Assembly: GCA_948567375.1 (NCBI GenBank)
Contig: OX419760.1
Location: 20,336,001-20,400,000 of the forward strand
DNA length: 64,000 bases
Source of the DNA: Lunularia cruciata
Taxonomy: Eukaryota; Streptophyta; Marchantiopsida; Lunulariales; Lunulariaceae
Direction: 5' to 3'
The notes beneath the pieces were generated by a model, which saw only the letters and a list, made by a program, of their open reading frames with translations, was not told the DNA's origin and searched no databases. Positions within the stretch are counted from its first letter, which is position 1. Every line of letters begins with the position of its first letter. A program made the translations under genes and the position numbers. This document shows positions 19,485 through 30,595 of this stretch, one piece after another.

Positions 19485-22400
19485 CTTAGAGTGTTGTTTT
19501 GGAATGTTCATGGTCTCACACATACCAAGTACTCAAGCGCTAAACCTGTGTGGGATGATGCTGATCTGATCAATCTTGTGGAGACATGGGAACATGAAGG
19601 AAACACCATTCAAGACATTGAAGGTTTCATTCTTGTTGGTTCAACTTGGAACAATCGGAGGCAGCACAGAGGAAGGGGCTTTGGAGGTATTGCTACTTAC
19701 GTCAGATTTGGTTTTGAAAAATCAGTCTCTTTGATAGGTCAAGACTCAAGTGGACAATACCAATGGCTGAGGATTGGAGGAGTTGCTACACCTTGCTTCC
19801 TTTCTGTTTGTTACTTTGCCCCATTGACATCACCAATCTATTCAAGCGGATCTCTCAACACCATGCAGCCTTTCCACTCCTTGACAAAGGATGTGTTGGA
19901 ATTTCAAAGTAAAGGTGCAGTATTTATCCTTGGTGATTTCAATGCTAGGATCCAAACCTCTCAGATTCCTGAGTTTAGTGACCTTGAGAATGACCCTTTC
20001 CATAGCTTGATAGATCATTCTAGTGCTTGGTCCCGCTCTTCCAAATATCTCATATCCAACTCCATGAGTGAGCACTTTTTGAGCTTTGGTACCAATTGTA
20101 GCTTGAAGATCTTGAATGGCCTTTCTCAATTTGCAAAAACTTGTAAGAGCACATGCTTTGCTTCTGGTGGATCCAGCACTGTAGATTATATGCTCACCTC
20201 ACCCAGTGATATACACATTGTCTCAGATTTTGTTGTTTTAGATCCTCAACTTGAATCTGACCATGCACCTTTATCTTGTGTCATCCTTCTTTCTTGCCTC
20301 AATAGAACCACATTACCTATTGACCATGCCTTTAGAAGGAAACTCCGTCTTGATTTTCACAAGCGAGATTTGTATCAACAAGCTATCCATGAGAAATTGA
20401 GCTCTATGGAGTGGAGTTCTGATTTTCAACAACATAGTGATCAGTTGGTTGAACTTCTTCAATCTACATCAACAACTCTATTTCCACGAGGTTCTCACAA
20501 GAAGAGACTTGGTCTCCCTTGCAATAGGTGGTTTGATGCTGACTGTAAAATGGCAAGGATCAAAGCTATGGATAGGTCTCTTGATCAGATTGCACAAAAT
20601 CAAGCTTTTGTCTCTTATAGAAAGTTGGTGAAGTGCAAGAAGCAAGCGTTCTTGAGACTCAAGGAGGTTGAGTTGAGCATTGAATTGAGGAGCAATCCCA
20701 AGGCTTTTTGGCAGAAGGTAACCATCAGATCTCCATCTCCATCGCTAGACGTGAATGAGCTTTGTGAATATGTGAAGGATCTGTACTTTTACCCTGATGC
20801 TCCAAGCATGGCACCTTGCCTTGGATCTGCTCTCACCATCTCTGAAGCTGATGTCCAGTACCAATTGAAGAAGTTGGCCAATGGTAAGGCCGAAGACCTT
20901 GATGGACTATGTGTTGAACTACTTAAGTGGGGTGGTAGCCATCTGATTTCAATACTCACTTCTCTCTTGAATGAGGCCATCAGGTGTGGCTTTCTTGATA
21001 GATGGTGCTTCAAGAAGGTAGTTCCTATTCACAAGTCTGGTCAGAGAGATATTGTCACCAATTACCGTACCATTCTAGTGGGTAGTATCTTTGCCAAGTT
21101 GTACGGTCGAATTTTGGAGTCTAGGTTGAGTACTTGGGCTGAAAAGCACAAAATTCAAGCTAAGTGCCAAGCGGGTTTCAGATCAGGCTTTAGTACTTTG
21201 GATCATCTATTGGTACTCCATGTTTTGTGGTGGAAATCTAAAGGTGTTGGGAGAGCTCTCTATGTTGCATTTATTGATTTCAGGAAGGCCTTTGATAAGG
21301 TGCTTAGGAAATCTCTAAGTGAGAGACTCATTCAAGTTGGTGTTTCAGCTGATCTGATTGGTGCTATCTCTAGACTCTATGAGAAGGTGGTTGTGAAACT
21401 TTCATCTTTGAGCTCTCAAGATATCCTTAGCACAATGGGTGTGATCCAAGGTTGCTCTCTATCTCCAACATTGTTTGGACTCTTCATCGATGATCTAGAG
21501 AGTCTACTCATGGAAGCTGGAGCTACAGGTGTACAGGTTGGCTCTTTGATGATACATGCACTACTATATGCGGATGATGTAGTGCTCCTCTCTACCAATC
21601 CACAAAGTTTACAGAAGTTGTTGGATTCTCTTCTCTTTGTTTTGCAATCAAACAAAGATGGAGGTGAACCTTGACAAGTCCAAGGTGATTGTGGTGGGTT
21701 CTAAAGGTGTCACACCTTTCTTTTTTGATGGACAGCAATTGGAGCAGGTTTCTTCTTACAAGTACTTGGGTCTTGAGTTTTCTCATGACTATAGTTGGTC
21801 CACTTGTGTGAAGATGAGAATCAATGCAGGCTTTAGAGCTTTGTATTCACTCATGAACCGCTCTAGACTTGCTCACCTTACCACATGGGAGTTGAAGAAG
21901 GTGTTGTTCAGATCTCTTGTGCAGCCGGTGGTTCTCTATGGTGCTCAGATTTGGGGTCCAGGTACTAAGAAGACATGGTGGCAAAAGGTGGAGAAAGTTC
22001 AGAAATTGTTTTTGTGTGATGAACTTGGGGTAAGGACTCAAACTCCTTATGTATTGCTGCTTGCTGAAACAGGGTTTTTACCGCTTGAGGCTGAAGCTTT
22101 GTTCTTGGCTCTCACATATGCCACTAAGGTGAGGTCCATGGAGCATGAGAGACTTCCCTACCAAGCTTTCTATGCCACTCTATCTATTGGTTGGTATACA
22201 GATCTGATTGCATGGGCCACAAGGTGGAATGTTTCTGAGCGACATTGGAGATTGGAGCCTATTGCACTTCGAGAGATGATCAAGGAGCAGTTCTTACTTC
22301 GCTTATGGCAGCAACCCGGTACCAAGATGGTATTCTATCAGCAGTTTGTAAATCCTATGTTGGTGTATTGTGAGCAAGATTATCTCTTGGCTAGGATTTC

Positions 22401-22707
22401 TACTTCATTGAGACATGTTATCGCTCAATATAGAACTAGTTCTCATAGACTAGAAGTAGAACAAGGACGTTGGCAGCAGATAGAGCACTCCATGCGACTT
22501 TGCAAATTGTGTATTATGAGCAAAGTTGAGGATGAGCATCATGTGTTTGTTGATTGCCCTTGTTACATGCAGATTAGAGTTAGACATCAGATTACTTGTA
22601 GTGACTTCTCAACTCTCTTACAGGTTGAAGCTTTAGCATTAGGGAAGTACATGACAAAAGTTACTTTACATCGGACCAATTTGTTACAGATTGGTCCAAT
22701 GCCCTAG
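19473..22707 (+). pseudogene. LINE ORF2: endonuclease-reverse transcriptase, one frameshift
   Basis: About 1,077 codons, beginning straight after the ORF1 TAG. The endonuclease spans residues ~8-265: FWNVHG (Asn ~11), VETWE (Glu ~37), GDFNAR (Asp ~155) and SDHAPLS (Asp ~263, His ~264). The RT has VVPIHKSGQRD (~516), FIDFRKAFD (~600) and YADD (699-702). The zinc knuckle is CKLC...H...C (~1,010-1,028), like the plant zf-RVT type; there is no RNase H domain. The only clear lesion is an extra T near 21,635 (TTCTCTTTGTTTTGC), giving a 727-residue front half and a 356-residue back half. The first in-frame AUG is near residue 131, past two catalytic residues. Confidence 0.93.
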
Positions 22708-22786
22708 GCCCTTGCCTAGGCTCACATTTCATGTGTTTTGTATTGTGTTTCCAGCCTTTTGACTCTTTGGGTCTTTCGGGCTTTAT

Positions 22787-22803
22787 ATTTCATTGTTTCA
22801 TTG
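22787..22803 (+). repeat. LINE 3' tail (TTTCATTG units)
   Basis: ATTTCATTG followed by TTTCATTG. Other copies have two to three units of either TTTCATTG (8 bp) or TTCATTG (7 bp). No copy ends in poly(A). The downstream TTGTTGTTGTTT may be target sequence. Confidence 0.85.
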
Positions 22804-23281
22804 TTGTTGTTGTTTCACTAGTTTGACCAAATTTGTAGCAATGGTCACATTGTCTCTATATTGACTTTGATGCACTAGAGGTATTATGGCCGCTGCCCTA
22901 TGTGCACTCTCTCTTGTGGTGAAGTCCACCACAAATCCAAAAAGCAACAACACTACTCATTGGCTATCTTTGACCTAAAAATGAAGATAAGGTCTAGCTA
23001 CACTAGGCTCTCCACTTGCTCCATAGAATTGGGGCTGTCCACTCTACCCTCAAAAGCCAACATAGCATAGTGCACTTTGTTGCACTCTAGAAGAAGTAAC
23101 AATTATAGATGACATCTATCTACTAAATCCAGATGTCACCACTCTCTCCTCTATCATGTTGAGCTCAATGCACTCAACCAAACTAAAGACCGCTATCAAA
23201 GTAGGTTAAGTAGCCTATAACAACATAACATCACAACTCTATGTTGCAACTCCTTGTAAAAAATCCCATACCAAAATTGGA

Positions 23282-23971
23282 CTACTTGGGCCTAATAACT
23301 TCTTGAGTAAAATTGGGCAGCCATCTCATGCAAGTATATGCCTCACTTAGGCTCTCTCCAGCCTTCCATTGGAACTTTTGCAAGGTCATTAGCTTGTTAG
23401 TCCGCACTCCTTGGTAGTTTTTCCTCAAGCATTGGAAGAACTCTACTATGAGGTTAAACCCCAATACTACAATACCTTCCATAGTGGTACCTCCACTCAT
23501 AGTAGCACCATCTCTAATTAGTGCACCTCCACTAGATCCACCAACACTACTAGAGTTAGAACTCATGGGTACTTTGATCTATCTCTAGCAATTGAGCTTG
23601 AGGTGATGGAGATATAGTTCAAAGGCCAATATTGTCTCCATAACTTGATCTCCTCCAAGTGAGCTTTCTTGAACTCATGATAGTCATCCATCCATGGACC
23701 CTCCCAAGTGCTAAAACAATCCCTTCTATGCCATGAAGGGTATGAACAAAGTCTGGTTTTGCATTTGTTGTAGATCATACAAACTATTGAACTCTTGGAT
23801 GAAGTCATCCAACATAATGGTATCCACTATATCAAAGTAGCACTTGGGGCCTTTAGAGGCCCTATGAATTATTTCCATGTCCCATAACAATGGTCCAGAC
23901 ACACCAAGTGCACTGTCAATTGAATCAACTCTTGTATCAAACTCCAACTCAAAGTCAATCTCCTCTCCCAT
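23282..23971 (-). pseudogene. gag-like polyprotein fragment (Ty3 type)
   Basis: Two frames, 23,971-23,726 and 23,566-23,282, with a linking stretch that holds HEFKKAHLEEIKLW. The second contains FFQCLRKNYQGVR and, further on, QKFQWKAGESLSEAY. This fits the retrotransposon gag domain pattern of a hydrophobic helix, then 'L..F.....ESL.EA...'. The capsid protein packages element RNA. The two parts are out of frame, so the gene is dead. A plant gag of the Ty3 class is the best reading; no polymerase motif is present to confirm it. Confidence 0.5.
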
Positions 23972-25085
23972 TGGGACCTGAGTTACAAGATGAGACTAAG
24001 TGCCACTCCGAGTAAATCCATTGCATACTATCATGATATCTCTTCATCAATCCCCAAAGAAATCTGTTGTGACAAAGTAACTCAAATTGTAATTGTAGCC
24101 ACCATAAGTGCCACCACCAAGAATCAACACCAAGTGTCACCACCAACTGAACACCACCAAGTGCCAACACCAATTGAACACCACTCATTAATATAGCTCT
24201 AACTATGATAACTACACTAGGGGTGAGGGCAACCTATAACTTACTATCACAACATACACTCTCATGATATGCAAGTCATCACTTCCTACCTCAACGGAAT
24301 GAAACATATGTAATTTGATTGGTCCTCACTCCAACCTCATTATTGAGAGCACACCATAGTACCAATGCTCTAAAGTCAAGGTACTTCATACAAACATGGT
24401 GCACAAACAAGAAGTAAAGAATGGAGGGGGTCCAATTACAAAAATTCTAAACAAAATTCTCCATCTCATAAATCAACACCGGACTAACTCTACCACCATT
24501 TGAAATTTGATATAATAGGAGTGTCTATCTACTTCCTAAGCTACCAAGATCATCAAGAATGGGATCAAATTGCCTTTGGCAAAAATTTGATATAAAATCT
24601 AATGTAACTCCTCTATAGTTGGTTGACCATCAAATCCTTTGCTAAATATCTACTCAAGCTAAATTGGAAGAATGGGGATCTCCAAATCTATAATTTGAGG
24701 AGATGAGTTCCCAACTCCAACTTCAATTTTGCATTTTGAGCTCAACTTGCACCAAATTGGCCTCAATTTCACCTCTTGGGCTCAAATTGAACATTACTAC
24801 TTGAAATTGACTCCATTCTCATCAAAATTTGGCCAACGCTTCCGCACACAATCACTCTCAAGGAAATTTGAACCGCAATTAAGGTACCAACAATCAACAA
24901 AGCTTTGAGATTCCACCAACACCTTCAATTCCTACACTCTATTTCTCCTAACTCTCACTTCTTTGATGTAATCAATTCTCTATCAACTTAAATCTCACTC
25001 AGATAGATTAGTACTTGATCATTCACTCAATTGCTCTACCAATAATAGTGCATTGATTACAATCAATCTACACACTATAATACAA

Positions 25086-25400
25086 ATAGCTAGATAGATG
25101 ATCTAGAGATGAAATTTGGCTTGGTAACTTCTGGAAGGATGTTATAGATGATGGACTAAGTAGATCAGATAGAGGTATCACCAAAAGAGTACTTCTACTA
25201 ATAGGCCAGAAATAGAAACATGCTTGGAAACTTAAGAATCAATAGCTAGGCATATGATCTAGATATGAAACTTGGAGTGGTGACATGTGGAAGGATGTTA
25301 CACATAATAAAGAACATAGATCATATAGGGGTATCACCAAAAGAACACTTCTACTAATAGAGTAGAAGCCAAAATAGGCTTGAAAAATTTAGAGGTAATT
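25086..25400. repeat. 158-bp tandem duplication
   Basis: The block with AATAGCTAG...TGATCTAGA(G/T)ATGAAA...GGTATCACCAAAAGA occurs twice, near 25,088 and 25,246, with about 15-20% differences. Confidence 0.75.
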
Positions 25401-26294
25401 TTGGAGGCCTAAATAGATGAATTAGGCCTCAAAAATGTGCAAATCTCCCCACCCCAAGAAAATGGAGGAAAGGCCAACCTTTCCTCCTTCCTGGTTTGTC
25501 TCAACAAAAGCTTTCCAATGGTACTTCACCCACGTGATTTTGAGATTTCTACAAGAAGATTCCCTAAAAGATTCCCTTTTGTCAAAGCCTGTTTGACCAA
25601 CCAGATGGGACTAGGACCGACATGTCACCCATCCAAGCAAATAATCTAAGGGTGGAGCTTGTTGATAGGTCATCTATCCATGTACCTAATCCTATGGTGG
25701 AGATTCCTTGGAGATCCTCTTTGGTTGTATAATAAAGAGAAGGTGCTCCTTTGGGACATCCAAGGATTAAGTGAAAAATCTGTGTTTTCTTACTTGTCTC
25801 CCTCTTGAGGAGTTCTCTTGTCCTCAGAGCTTTAAACACCACTCTAGGTGACACTCGTCAGCCTCTGTCCACCATAGCCAAGAACTCAAAGGAGAAGTGA
25901 GCTCTTTGGAGCTACACCTCAAAAGTACACATCTAATTTTGACCTAGGTCTCCATCCCTAATGATCTTGTTGATGGCACACCTGATGGTGTGAATGGTGT
26001 AAGTGACAGTGGATCCTACCATATGATCAATAACCCAATCATTTAATTGAACCACCAACAAGTAGTCTATGAGTAATTACCAAAATACCTTTGACTACCA
26101 ACACTACTACTCTAGTGTTCAAGCAATCTAGCTTTGACACCACAAATGTCAAATCAAAGAAGCTAACCTTGCAATACTCCAAACTCAATCTTCACTCTGA
26201 GTAATATAAATTCTACTCAATCTTAATCCTCTAGTATTGAATTGTAAATCTTTGAATTAATCTTGAGGAAAAATATGATTTTACATCACCCTCA

Positions 26295-26394
26295 CCTTTT
26301 TGGTAGGATCAAAATTGTATTTATCTTTTGGAAGGATGACCACCCCTTTTTGGTAGGATCAAAATTGTATTTATCTTTTGGAAGGATGACCACC
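26295..26394. repeat. 50-bp perfect tandem duplication
   Basis: TTTTTGGTAGGATCAAAATT and the following bases occur at 26,297 and again at 26,347, apparently identical over the unit, which suggests a recent event. Confidence 0.9.
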
Positions 26395-28867
26395 GAGCTT
26401 GATACAAGCATTTGCAAGTAAGATATTATGAGCTAAAGATATCTCCTCATAATGTAATCCTTCACCATAAACTATTCCTCTATTATATGATTATTAGTAT
26501 ATGTCTTCAACTCCACTTTTCTCTTAGGAAGAACAAAGACCTCTTGCAAGACAATCTAGCTTAGATTCAATGGCCTCATATTGACTCTTCTCTTCTTTGT
26601 AGTTTGATCCTAAGTCCTTACAAAATTTATGCATAAAGCAACCTATAGAAAATTCAAGTAAAAGGTACTAGATTATTGGACATTTTTTTGTATACTAGTG
26701 TGTGTTGGAGTGCATTGAAGTTGATTAGAGGTTCATTGGTGTACATTGATATGCATTGGTATGTGCAAATATTGCCAAACTATGGTAGGATTTTTTGGAG
26801 TATGTTGGTTTATGCTTGGTGTGAGCACTTAAAATTCCTAAGTTTGATAGTATGCATAGTATAATATAAAGCATATTAAGATGTGTATCATTGAATGCAT
26901 TATAAAATCCTTATTTTTAGCTAACTTTGTTGAGGATAACCATGTGCTATGTTGAGGTTATAGATGTCTTTTTTGGTGGGAAATTGTTTACTAGACTATA
27001 TTGAATTGCAATTTGTTTTCACCTACATTGACAAAAAATCTAGAAAATCAAAAATGTATATATTAGGATGAGCTTACTACATACCAATAGCACTTTTCAA
27101 TCCTTAGCATCTAAAATGCACTCTTTAATATGATCTATACTTCTACAAATATCTATACTATATCTATATATCTATACTTCTACTTCTACAAATCTATAAT
27201 TTATTTATCTATGTCTACTTGATGGAAGTCATGGAATCATGGATAGAATGGAACCCAATCAACTAAGGTACTTCTCTATTAATCTCTACCTCCTCAAGTC
27301 TAAATCCAAATCATATTTTGTAATCTCATATGTTCTCATGGCTCTCAATGCTCTCCATGCTCAAAGAATTTCTCAAAAAATCTATCTAAATATTCTCTTT
27401 CTAAATGCTCCTCCCTACTCCTACTAAGAAACAACAATATGTTACGAGAGCAACCACAAACATATCTTAGAGCAACAACCAACATACATTTGTAACAACA
27501 AGCTAACATAAATGTACAAACTAAAACAAATTGAGAATGCAAACTTTCATTTCTTTTCAAGGAAGAAGTTCTTCCAATTGTAAATTGAATACTTTTTTTT
27601 TTTACGTCAATTTCAATCTTATTTCCTACCTATCTTCTCTATCACTCACATCTTTTAACATCTATATAATTTGCATCAACTTCAAGATCTTGATCTTCTA
27701 GATATTAGACCTAGTGATTAAAAGTTAATATAAAAGAACACAATTGCTAATCAATCTTAATAGACAGAATAGTGTATACACAATAGCCACTCTATAAGAT
27801 CTAACTTTTATATGATCTTCATTAACACCCAAGTTGATGGAGCTAAATCTGTTCAAGCTCCATGGCAAAATGTACAGTTATCTAGAAAGATCTTACTTGG
27901 AAAAGTGTCATAAAGACATATTGCCTTGCCATTCTACAAAGTGGCAAATTTTTTATGCACAAGAAAATGATAGAGTGGATGACTATCATGCTACCTTTTT
28001 AGAGTTTTACATTTGAGCAAAGATATGGTTTAATCATCCAAGGCATTCATCAATACTTCTAATTTTGTTGTGAAACTGACTAGTTTTACAACAAAATTGA
28101 TGATGATCTAGTGATAAGTGACTTCAATGATAAAAGTAACCTTCATGTACCAAGACTTGATGTTATTCTTTTGAATGAAGAAATACAATGTCATTAAATA
28201 TAGAGGTCGTTGTCAATGATCATAGTCAACAAAACCAAACAAGACTCCAAGTACTCAAGTTCTTCCAAACTCCATGCAAAAAAATAAAAATTTCAAGTTT
28301 TCTCAAGCAATCTTGTATGCATAAGCTAGAGAGTGATTAACTTGTATCATAATGGAATCTCAAATGCATATATAGTATAAGGCATGTGACTAATATCTTG
28401 TGTTAAATTTATAGGCAAGGACTATAATAAACACTTTGCCATGAGTTTATTAAGAAATTAGAACCTACCTCCTCTTTGAAAGATGTTTCTCTATGTTACC
28501 TAGGTAGTAAGGTTGCAACAACTCACCTGCTTGATAAAACCCACATACTCTTCTTTTTTTGTAATTGCCAACATATTATAACATTTCTGGATAGAACCAT
28601 ATAGATGGAGGTGTGCCACCTCCACTAGACGTCTTGTTTATAGCATACTATACAAACTTATCATAATTTGAAGCTGAAAATTGCACCATCATAGCATACC
28701 ACCTCTTTGTGAAGAAACAGAACAAATATATGTCAAATATGAACCCAAATACTTAATTTATTTAGACACTTCAATATTAATAGGTCATTAATTCTCATCT
28801 TTGGAAATATATTTAAATGTTGATGATCATAAGGAGAAGATGGAGAGTGTATGCGATGCCTATACAG

Positions 28868-29085
28868 TCAAAATCTAATGATAGTAAGCACTAAAAAAGA
28901 AGTTTTAAAGTTTTTCCTTTAAAGTTGAACAAACAATAGCAAGAGTAAGGAAACAAAATATGCATAGCTCATATTCAGGGTACGTTAGAATCTCATGGTA
29001 GTAAGCATTAAAAAAGAAGTTTTAGAGTCTTTCCTTTCAAGTTGAACAAAGAATAGCAAGAGTAAGGAAAGAAGAGTTCAGAGTT
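28868..29085. repeat. 117-bp imperfect tandem duplication
   Basis: A TAGTAAGCA...AAAAAGAAGTTTTA...CCTTT...GTTGAACAAA block begins near 28,870 and recurs near 28,987, about 90% alike. Confidence 0.8.
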
Positions 29086-29170
29086 CGTGCTTGATAGCAT
29101 AGCCAAAGTAGAATATAAAAAACTGCAATGCACTGTAATATAATATTTATTAAAAACCTGTAGTATAATA

Positions 29171-30590
29171 TTTGTTGACTGTCAAGTCCGTTCTGCAAAT
29201 TCTCCAAACACTTGATATAAAAATGGAACTAGATGTCAGCAATAAGCCATTCTGGCGACTGATGATTCTAGGTTTAGCCGGCCAAAAACTGACGAATTTA
29301 TGCACAACAAACGCACTCCCAGAAACAACTGTGTGGAACCAGCTTTGTGGCGATGGAACTCATTCCTCATATTTCAAGTCACACCTGTAAACAAAACGAA
29401 CTGCGAGATACAACGTCTCTTACGATTCTCCGTGTAAACTATCTGCTGCGCGAGTTTCGTTTAACCTCAAATTTTACACCAATCGAGTCCATGGCTTTCG
29501 CGGGCTCCATCGCCGTTCCTCATCGCCGGAAACATGCGCCCGCAGAGTTGATACGGAGCAAGAGAGATACTTTACGGAAATGTGCTATTATTCTGGCTTA
29601 TAGGGCCTTAATATTCCCGCGCGGCTGGAGAGCAACACGGTCGGAAACCCTTTCCGATAGTGAAAGATCTGCATTTACCAAGTCGGATCTCCCACGCTAC
29701 AGAGAGTGAGACATCTCTGCTGGAACAACGCAAATGAATTCCATCATTTCTTTAAGCCACGCTTGCCATTACATTAGAGTCCTTGTCTATAACGGCTCAG
29801 TAAGGACCTGGTCTCGTTCTCAAATCGGTGATTAAGTGGTTAATACATTTCTCGGCTAACCAGTCCACCAAGCTTTGGCCACTTCTATCCTCCCTGCGAC
29901 AATTTGACCACGATGGAGCTCATGATTTTCTTAGTGTCCAAATTTCACACAAACGGGTGCATGTCCCTCACCAACTGAGGTCGAGTATATATCTGTTTGA
30001 ACATGAGGCCGAAATATGATGGCAAGACTTGCGCGTTGAAACCGCTGAGAAGACACCATTTGCAAAAGCAGAATAGATCATTTGGACACGTGGCTTCTTT
30101 TACAACAATCACTAGCAAAAGTGGCTTCATCAACTTCCTTCAGTTCATGAATGCAGAGCAGAGTGTTTCAACTCCAGTGCGCTGGATTGACTCCCTACAC
30201 CGGCGGCAACTTCTCGGTTTAACTCTGATCTCGGGAACTTTTCGGCAAACCTACAGGGAAGAGCTCAAACTACTATCCAGCGGTGACGGCCCTAATGGCA
30301 TTGCAATCCAGCTCGCGTGAGTGCCCTTTTCCTCTGGCAATAAACTAGGCGAAGCCACCAGACACACAGCAAGGGGTAAAAGGGGGATGCTGTGAACACA
30401 CAGCATCCCCCTTTTACCAGGTATTGCTTCCACGGCAACTCATCTGCTCTCATTTATAAATGTGATACAGACTGGTCGTAGACCTTAGAGCTACAAAACT
30501 TCGCTCATATACCAGCAGACCCGTCTATCTAACTATACATAGATTCTGCAAAGAATGAAAATACTACCTTCTTAAGTCCAAGGGTGATGA
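29171..30590. other. GC-richer segment left of RPA43, no assigned gene
   Basis: Composition changes here from AT-rich repeat DNA to more balanced sequence. A plus-strand frame at 29,347-29,709 includes MAFAGSIAVPHRRKHAPAEL, which could be a first exon, but I recognise no family and see no clear downstream exon. It also holds the 3' flank of RPA43 and the perfect hairpin at 30,375. Confidence 0.4.
30375..30418. repeat. Perfect 20-bp inverted repeat, 4-nt loop
   Basis: Left arm GGTAAAAGGGGGATGCTGTG (30,375-30,394), loop AACA, right arm its exact complement (30,399-30,418). It lies about 180 bp beyond the RPA43 stop codon on that gene's 3' side. It could be a small fold-back element, an RNA 3'-end structure or a cloning/assembly fold-back. 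Confidence 0.9.
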
Positions 30591-30595
30591 GCCAG

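Larger units (their letters stand above)
17150..22803 (+). mobile_element. Near-complete LINE (5' UTR, ORF1, ORF2, tail)
   Basis: The reference copy of the family, about 5.65 kb. In order: monomeric 5' UTR to about 18,575, leader TTTTGGTGTTGG at 18,576, ORF1 18,633-19,472, in-frame TAG, ORF2 19,473-22,707, two 3' hairpins at 22,669-22,722 and an octamer tail at 22,787-22,803. Its left edge is placed where similarity to the other 5' UTR copies (46,160; 6,985 reversed) begins and is uncertain by some tens of bases. I did not find a convincing target-site duplication. Confidence 0.9.
22804..26165 (-). mobile_element. LTR-retrotransposon remains, gag region and probable leader
   Basis: Minus-strand gag-like frames lie at 24,188-23,282. 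Upstream on that strand is noncoding DNA with an internal 158-bp tandem duplication (25,086-25,400). Near 26,140 the minus strand reads TGGTGTCAAAGC, resembling a tRNA-Met primer-binding site (TGGTATCAGAGC). 25,960-26,160 is repeated at 57,600-57,780. LTR ends were not resolved. Confidence 0.45.
26166..29170. other. AT-rich DNA without recognisable gene
   Basis: Short frames only, and no similarity to the LINE family. Includes a poly(T) run near 27,592 and two tandem duplications listed separately. Confidence 0.6.

Noticed and set aside
29347-29709. 120-codon plus-strand frame as a gene
   Set aside because: No recognisable family and no clear splice partners; kept only as a remark on the segment.
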